From positions 1 to 8,609 of the forward strand of contig JAYSPV010000042.1 of assembly GCA_043721915.1 (NCBI GenBank): a stretch of DNA of 8,609 nucleotides. The letters run 5' to 3'. Shown piece by piece: positions 5,594-8,609 of this stretch; position 1 is the stretch's first letter; each line of letters starts with the position of its first letter. Under the pieces are notes generated by a model. It had not been told where the DNA came from. It saw only the letters and a list, made by a program, of their open reading frames with translations, and did not search any database. This DNA is from UBA668 sp043721915 (GTDB taxonomy: Bacteria > Actinomycetota > Acidimicrobiia > Acidimicrobiales > Ilumatobacteraceae). Made by a program: the position numbers and the translations under genes.

Positions 5594-7768
5594 TCAGTCG
5601 GCGTTCTGCTCGCTGAGCCCGCGTCGCTGGCGGAACTGGCTGTACTGCCACAGATGGCCCAGTGCGGTGACGGCACGGTTGCCGCTGGCGTAGCACAGCC
5701 GGCCGGTGGCCCGCACCGCACGGGGGCCGGCGTTGTCGGGGTCGGCGACTGCCAGTTCGGTGGCGGTGAGGATCGGCTTGCCGTACTTCAAGGAGAGCTC
5801 GTGGGCCGCCTCGGCGAAGCGCTCGTCCTGGCGCTCGTGGTAGGCGACGATCCGCTCGAGACCGTGATCGGGGTAGAACCGGCCCTCCTTCATCAGCCGA
5901 GCCTGGTTGCTCTGGATGCCGATGCCGAGGTAGACGATCGCGTGCACATCGGGGTGCGCGGCGATCATCTCCATCACTTCGGGAATCGTGTCGCGCACTT
6001 CGCCTCCGGCACAGTCCACCGGGTTGTTGCGGCTCCACCGTGGCGGCAGCTTGGTGTCGATCTGTGCCTCGAGATCCTTCGGCAAGGCCATCAGCGTCAG
6101 CCTTCCGTCGGCGGCGATCGCGTCGCTGGTGACCACTCCCCAACCACCGGCCGTCGTGAGCACGACCGTGTTCGGGCCGAGCGGCAACGGCTGTGTGGCG
6201 AAGGTGGCGGCCGCTTCGAACGCCTCCTCCACGGTTGCAGCACGAGTGACGCCCGCTTGGCGGCACGCCCCGTCGAAGATCTTGTCGTTCGCGGCCAGCG
6301 CGCCGGTGTGGCTGGCAGCGGCGAGTGCGCCGTTCTCGGTGGCACCACCCTTCACCACGACCAACGGTTTGCGAGCGGCGCACGAGGCGAACCGTTCGAG
6401 TAGTGCGCGCCCGTCGACGATGCCTTCGACGTACGCCAGCGACACCCCGGTCTCCTCGTCGTCGGCGTACCAGTCGAGGTAGTCGGCCGGAGTCACTGCC
6501 GCGGCATTGCCGGCGGACACCGCACGGCTGATCCCCACCCCCGTTTGACGCGAGTAGTTGAGGAAGCTGCTGATGAAGTTGCCGCTCTGGCTGGCAACAC
6601 CGATACGACCGGCCGGCGGGTAGGGCGCAACGATCTGGGCGCAGAGGTGGACGGGAGTGCTGACGACGCCTTGGCCGTTGGGGCCGGCCAGCAGGATGCC
6701 CAGCTCGTCGGCCAGGGCGACGAGCGCCGCCTCCGCCGTCCGGCCCTCTTCGCCGGCCTCGCCGTAGCCGGCGCTGGTGAGAAACGCGGCCTTCACGCCC
6801 TTCGCCGCGCAGGCCCGCAGCAACGCAGGGTTCGCGCTCGCCGGCGTGCACACGAACACAAGGTCGATCGCGTCATCGGGCAGCTGAGCGATGTCGGCCA
6901 CCGTCTGCACCCCAAGCACCTCCTCACCGCTGAGGTTGGTGCCGTAGACGCCACCGGCATAGCCGCTGGCGAGGATGTTGTGAAGGCTCACGAAGCCGAA
7001 CTTGCCGGGGTGTGTGGATGCACCTGTGACCAGTACACCCTTGGGTTCGAACAGCGCCCGGAACTGTGCGTCGGTGGGGCGCGGTCGCTTGGCCACTGTG
7101 CCAGAATCGGGTTGCCCCAGCTCCACCAGCGCGTCGACCGCCACCGGCGAGCCATCGGCGCGAACGATCAGCGGGTTCACATCCACGCTGGCCACCTCGG
7201 GCCGGGCGACCGCCAGTGCGGACAGGCCGAGCAAGACCTCGGCCAGCAGCGAACGGTCGACAGCGGCTTCACCACGGAACTCGCCCAACAGCTTCTGCGT
7301 CGCAAGGCCGGCGATCATGTCGGCGGCATCGACGGGGCTGAGCGGCACCGGACGGAACACGACGTCGGCGACCGCCTCCGCCAGCACCCCACCGACACCG
7401 AGCATCACGTTGGCGCCGAACTGTGGGTCGCGCACGACACCCGCGATCAGCTCACGATTGCCGCTGATCATCGGCGCCACCAGCAGCGACACATCGCCGT
7501 CGGCCGGCGTCGCCTTTCCGAGCAGCTCCGCCGACGCCGCAGCCACCGCTGCCTCGTCGCTCAGCCGCAGCTTGACGAGGCCGCGCTCGGTCTTGTGCGC
7601 GATGGCATCACCGCAGAGCTTGACGACGACAGGGAAACCGAGCTCGGCCGCCGCCTGCGCGGCCGCTGCTGCATCGGCTACTTCACGCTCGGCGGCCATC
7701 GGTACGCCGTACTCACGCAGCAACGCCTTCGAAGCGGCTTCCGACAAGGTTGTTCCGTGGCTAGTCAT
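5594..7768 (-). CDS. ADP-forming acyl-CoA synthetase, fused beta-alpha (acetate-CoA ligase family)
   Basis: This enzyme (724 residues from the ATG) should interconvert acyl-CoA, ADP and phosphate with acid, CoA and ATP. Numbered from the ATG, an ATP-grasp beta half comes first (about 5-220), with phospho-histidine motif AHKTERG (His58) and DVNPL near 196. The CoA-binding alpha half follows (about 240-724): GASTHPGKFGF near 249, SQSGNF near 393, SAGNAAAVTPADYLDW, and SHTGALA with the likely catalytic His487. This is the beta-then-alpha order, the reverse of the alpha-beta fusions of several characterised enzymes. Two signatures deviate: GTNL where PVNP is usual, and GPNGQG where GPNCLG is usual. 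I prefer the ATG at 7768, which has TACCGT 7 nt upstream, over a GTG at 7792. The substrate cannot be read from the sequence. Confidence 0.88.
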   Translation of the reverse strand: MTSHGTTLSEAASKALLREYGVPMAAEREVADAAAAAQAAAELGFPVVVKLCGDAIAHKTERGLVKLRLSDEAAVAAASAELLGKATPADGDVSLLVAPMISGNRELIAGVVRDPQFGANVMLGVGGVLAEAVADVVFRPVPLSPVDAADMIAGLATQKLLGEFRGEAAVDRSLLAEVLLGLSALAVARPEVASVDVNPLIVRADGSPVAVDALVELGQPDSGTVAKRPRPTDAQFRALFEPKGVLVTGASTHPGKFGFVSLHNILASGYAGGVYGTNLSGEEVLGVQTVADIAQLPDDAIDLVFVCTPASANPALLRACAAKGVKAAFLTSAGYGEAGEEGRTAEAALVALADELGILLAGPNGQGVVSTPVHLCAQIVAPYPPAGRIGVASQSGNFISSFLNYSRQTGVGISRAVSAGNAAAVTPADYLDWYADDEETGVSLAYVEGIVDGRALLERFASCAARKPLVVVKGGATENGALAAASHTGALAANDKIFDGACRQAGVTRAATVEEAFEAAATFATQPLPLGPNTVVLTTAGGWGVVTSDAIAADGRLTLMALPKDLEAQIDTKLPPRWSRNNPVDCAGGEVRDTIPEVMEMIAAHPDVHAIVYLGIGIQSNQARLMKEGRFYPDHGLERIVAYHERQDERFAEAAHELSLKYGKPILTATELAVADPDNAGPRAVRATGRLCYASGNRAVTALGHLWQYSQFRQRRGLSEQNAD

Positions 7769-7775
7769 CGCTGCC

Positions 7776-7781
7776 ACGGTA
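7776..7781 (-). promoter_or_regulatory. Possible -10 element, leaderless acyl-CoA synthetase gene
   Basis: TACCGT on the minus strand fits TANNNT and ends 7 nt before the ATG at 7768. No Shine-Dalgarno is visible there. It favours the ATG over the upstream GTG start. Confidence 0.35.
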
Positions 7782-7822
7782 GCCAACCGCACGCTCCCGC
7801 CACCGGCTGGTGCTCACCGGGC

Positions 7823-8275
7823 CTATGGGCGCGGTGCGCTGACGTTGTAGGTCAACAGGCTGCGGGCGATCAGCTTGCCGGTGCCGCCTCCGACCACCTC
7901 CGCCTCACAGAACACCGTGCTGCGACCGCGGCGCACCACCCAGCCCTCGGCAACGGCGTCCTCCTGCACCAGCGCCGTCAGGTACTGGACGTGCATGTCC
8001 ACCGTGCTGTAGCGGTGCTCGGCCGTGTATGCCGACCCGACGGCCGGGACCACCACGCTGTCGAGCAGCGTTGCGATCGCACCGCCGTGTACGACGCCAG
8101 CAGGCTGTTCGAGCTCGGCGCGAAACGGCAGCCGCATCCTGCAGTAGTCCGCACGGACCTCTTCCACCTGCAGCCCGACGAGCATCGGGAAGTAGGTGCG
8201 GTCCCACTTCGCGTACTTCATCCAGCGTGCCGCCACCGCAGCGTCGAGTGCGCGGAACTGGTCGGCGCGGCTCAT
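7823..8275 (-). CDS. PaaI-like hotdog-fold acyl-CoA thioesterase
   Basis: This 150-residue single-hotdog protein would hydrolyse an acyl- or aryl-CoA thioester. The family signature HGGAIATLLD is at 63-72: H63-G64-G65 binds the thioester carbonyl at the start of the central helix, and Asp72 is the usual catalytic or polarising acid. The later strands (STVDMHVQYL, TVFCEAEVV, KLIARSLLTYNV) fit the fold. It works as a dimer or tetramer in the family. The ATG at 8275 overlaps the upstream hydrolase's stop as ATGA; an in-frame start at 8416 would add 47 Arg-rich residues with no family support. The coupled hydrolase suggests a small catabolic or detoxifying unit, but the substrate is unknown. Confidence 0.87.
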   Translation of the reverse strand: MSRADQFRALDAAVAARWMKYAKWDRTYFPMLVGLQVEEVRADYCRMRLPFRAELEQPAGVVHGGAIATLLDSVVVPAVGSAYTAEHRYSTVDMHVQYLTALVQEDAVAEGWVVRRGRSTVFCEAEVVGGGTGKLIARSLLTYNVSAPRP

Positions 8276-8609
8276 GCTGCACCCAGGTGGGCATGCAGCA
8301 GCCCGGCGATCTGCGCGGCGCACTCGGAGATCATCAGGTGACCGGCGGGTAGCACCTCGACGTGCGAGCCTGGAATGGCTGCGCCCAGCGCGTGCGAGTG
8401 GGCGACGTCGATCCACCGGTCCTCGGCGCCCCCGATGATCAGGGTCGGCGCCACGATCGCGGCAACGAGCTCGGTGATCTCGACCACCGCATCCAGATCG
8501 AGATGTGCCGATGAGCCCTCGGCCACGTTCGCCGCGCCAATGCTGATCGCCATCTCCAACATCGGCTCCATCATCGTGAGGGCGCCGGCAGTGAGGCCAT
8601 CGACATACG
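8272..8609 (-). CDS. Alpha/beta hydrolase, C-terminal part (runs off window)
   Basis: The frame is open to the right edge, so the start and the nucleophile elbow are missing. What remains is about 112 residues of an alpha/beta hydrolase C-terminus: the strand and loop APTLIIGGAEDRWIDV carry the charge-relay Asp, and EVLPAGHLMISE carries the catalytic His, with the standard spacing of about 30 residues between them. The N-terminal part seen here would belong to the helical cap. Its stop overlaps the thioesterase start by 4 nt, so the two are translationally coupled. The exact activity (esterase, lipase or haloperoxidase-like) cannot be told. Confidence 0.82.
   Translation of the reverse strand, partial: YVDGLTAGALTMMEPMLEMAISIGAANVAEGSSAHLDLDAVVEITELVAAIVAPTLIIGGAEDRWIDVAHSHALGAAIPGSHVEVLPAGHLMISECAAQIAGLLHAHLGAA

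Noticed and set aside
3872..6403. Long plus-strand open frame of 843 codons
   Set aside because: It lies antisense to the Lon-domain gene, dacB and the acyl-CoA synthetase, has no family motif and has a Gly/Arg/His-rich composition. It is a GC-driven shadow frame.
5133..6851. Second minus-strand frame of 572 codons
   Set aside because: It is the +1 shadow of the acyl-CoA synthetase and dacB, extremely Arg-rich and without motifs.
6545..8341. Plus-strand open frame of 598 codons
   Set aside because: It is antisense to the acyl-CoA synthetase and the thioesterase, which carry clear family motifs. Its own composition is typical of a shadow.

Overview
The window is about two-thirds G+C by eye. 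It is densely packed with short gene overlaps, some GTG starts and A/T-poor promoters. Together with an actinobacterial holin-like membrane protein, a TrmI methyltransferase and a small actinobacterial-type ferredoxin, this suggests a high-GC Actinomycetota chromosome. Acidimicrobiia is my best guess, by inference only. I see no rRNA, tRNA, CRISPR array, transposase or integrase; this looks like core chromosome. All genes except the first run on the minus strand.

Layout from left to right. A single-cluster ferredoxin (150-395, +) converges on a hairpin terminator (422-447). Next is a tight three-gene minus-strand operon read from 2412 down to 480: a TtuB-like ubiquitin-fold sulfur carrier, a TtuA-like tRNA thiolase and TrmI, the tRNA m1A58 methyltransferase. 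Then comes a minus-strand trio of small proteins (3302 to 2479): a two-helix holin-like protein, a one-helix protein and a basic protein of 85 residues. A stand-alone Lon substrate-binding-domain protein (3973-3356) has three 21-bp iterons upstream of it (4040-4102). A PBP4/DacB-type D-Ala-D-Ala carboxypeptidase (5593-4139) abuts a fused ADP-forming acyl-CoA synthetase (7768-5594). The right edge holds a PaaI-like hotdog thioesterase (8275-7823), overlapped by the 3' end of an alpha/beta hydrolase that runs off the window.

The most interesting unit is ttuB-ttuA-trmI. In Thermus thermophilus, TtuA and TtuB make the 2-thio group of ribothymidine 54 in the tRNA T-loop, and TrmI's m1A58 promotes that thiolation. 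Here all three are overlapped for coupled translation. The TtuA-like protein keeps its PP-loop, its three cluster cysteines and both zinc sites. The carrier, however, ends Gly-Gly-Ala instead of Gly-Gly. The second point worth attention is the set of three palindromic elements repeated at exactly 21 bp, upstream of the Lon-domain gene.
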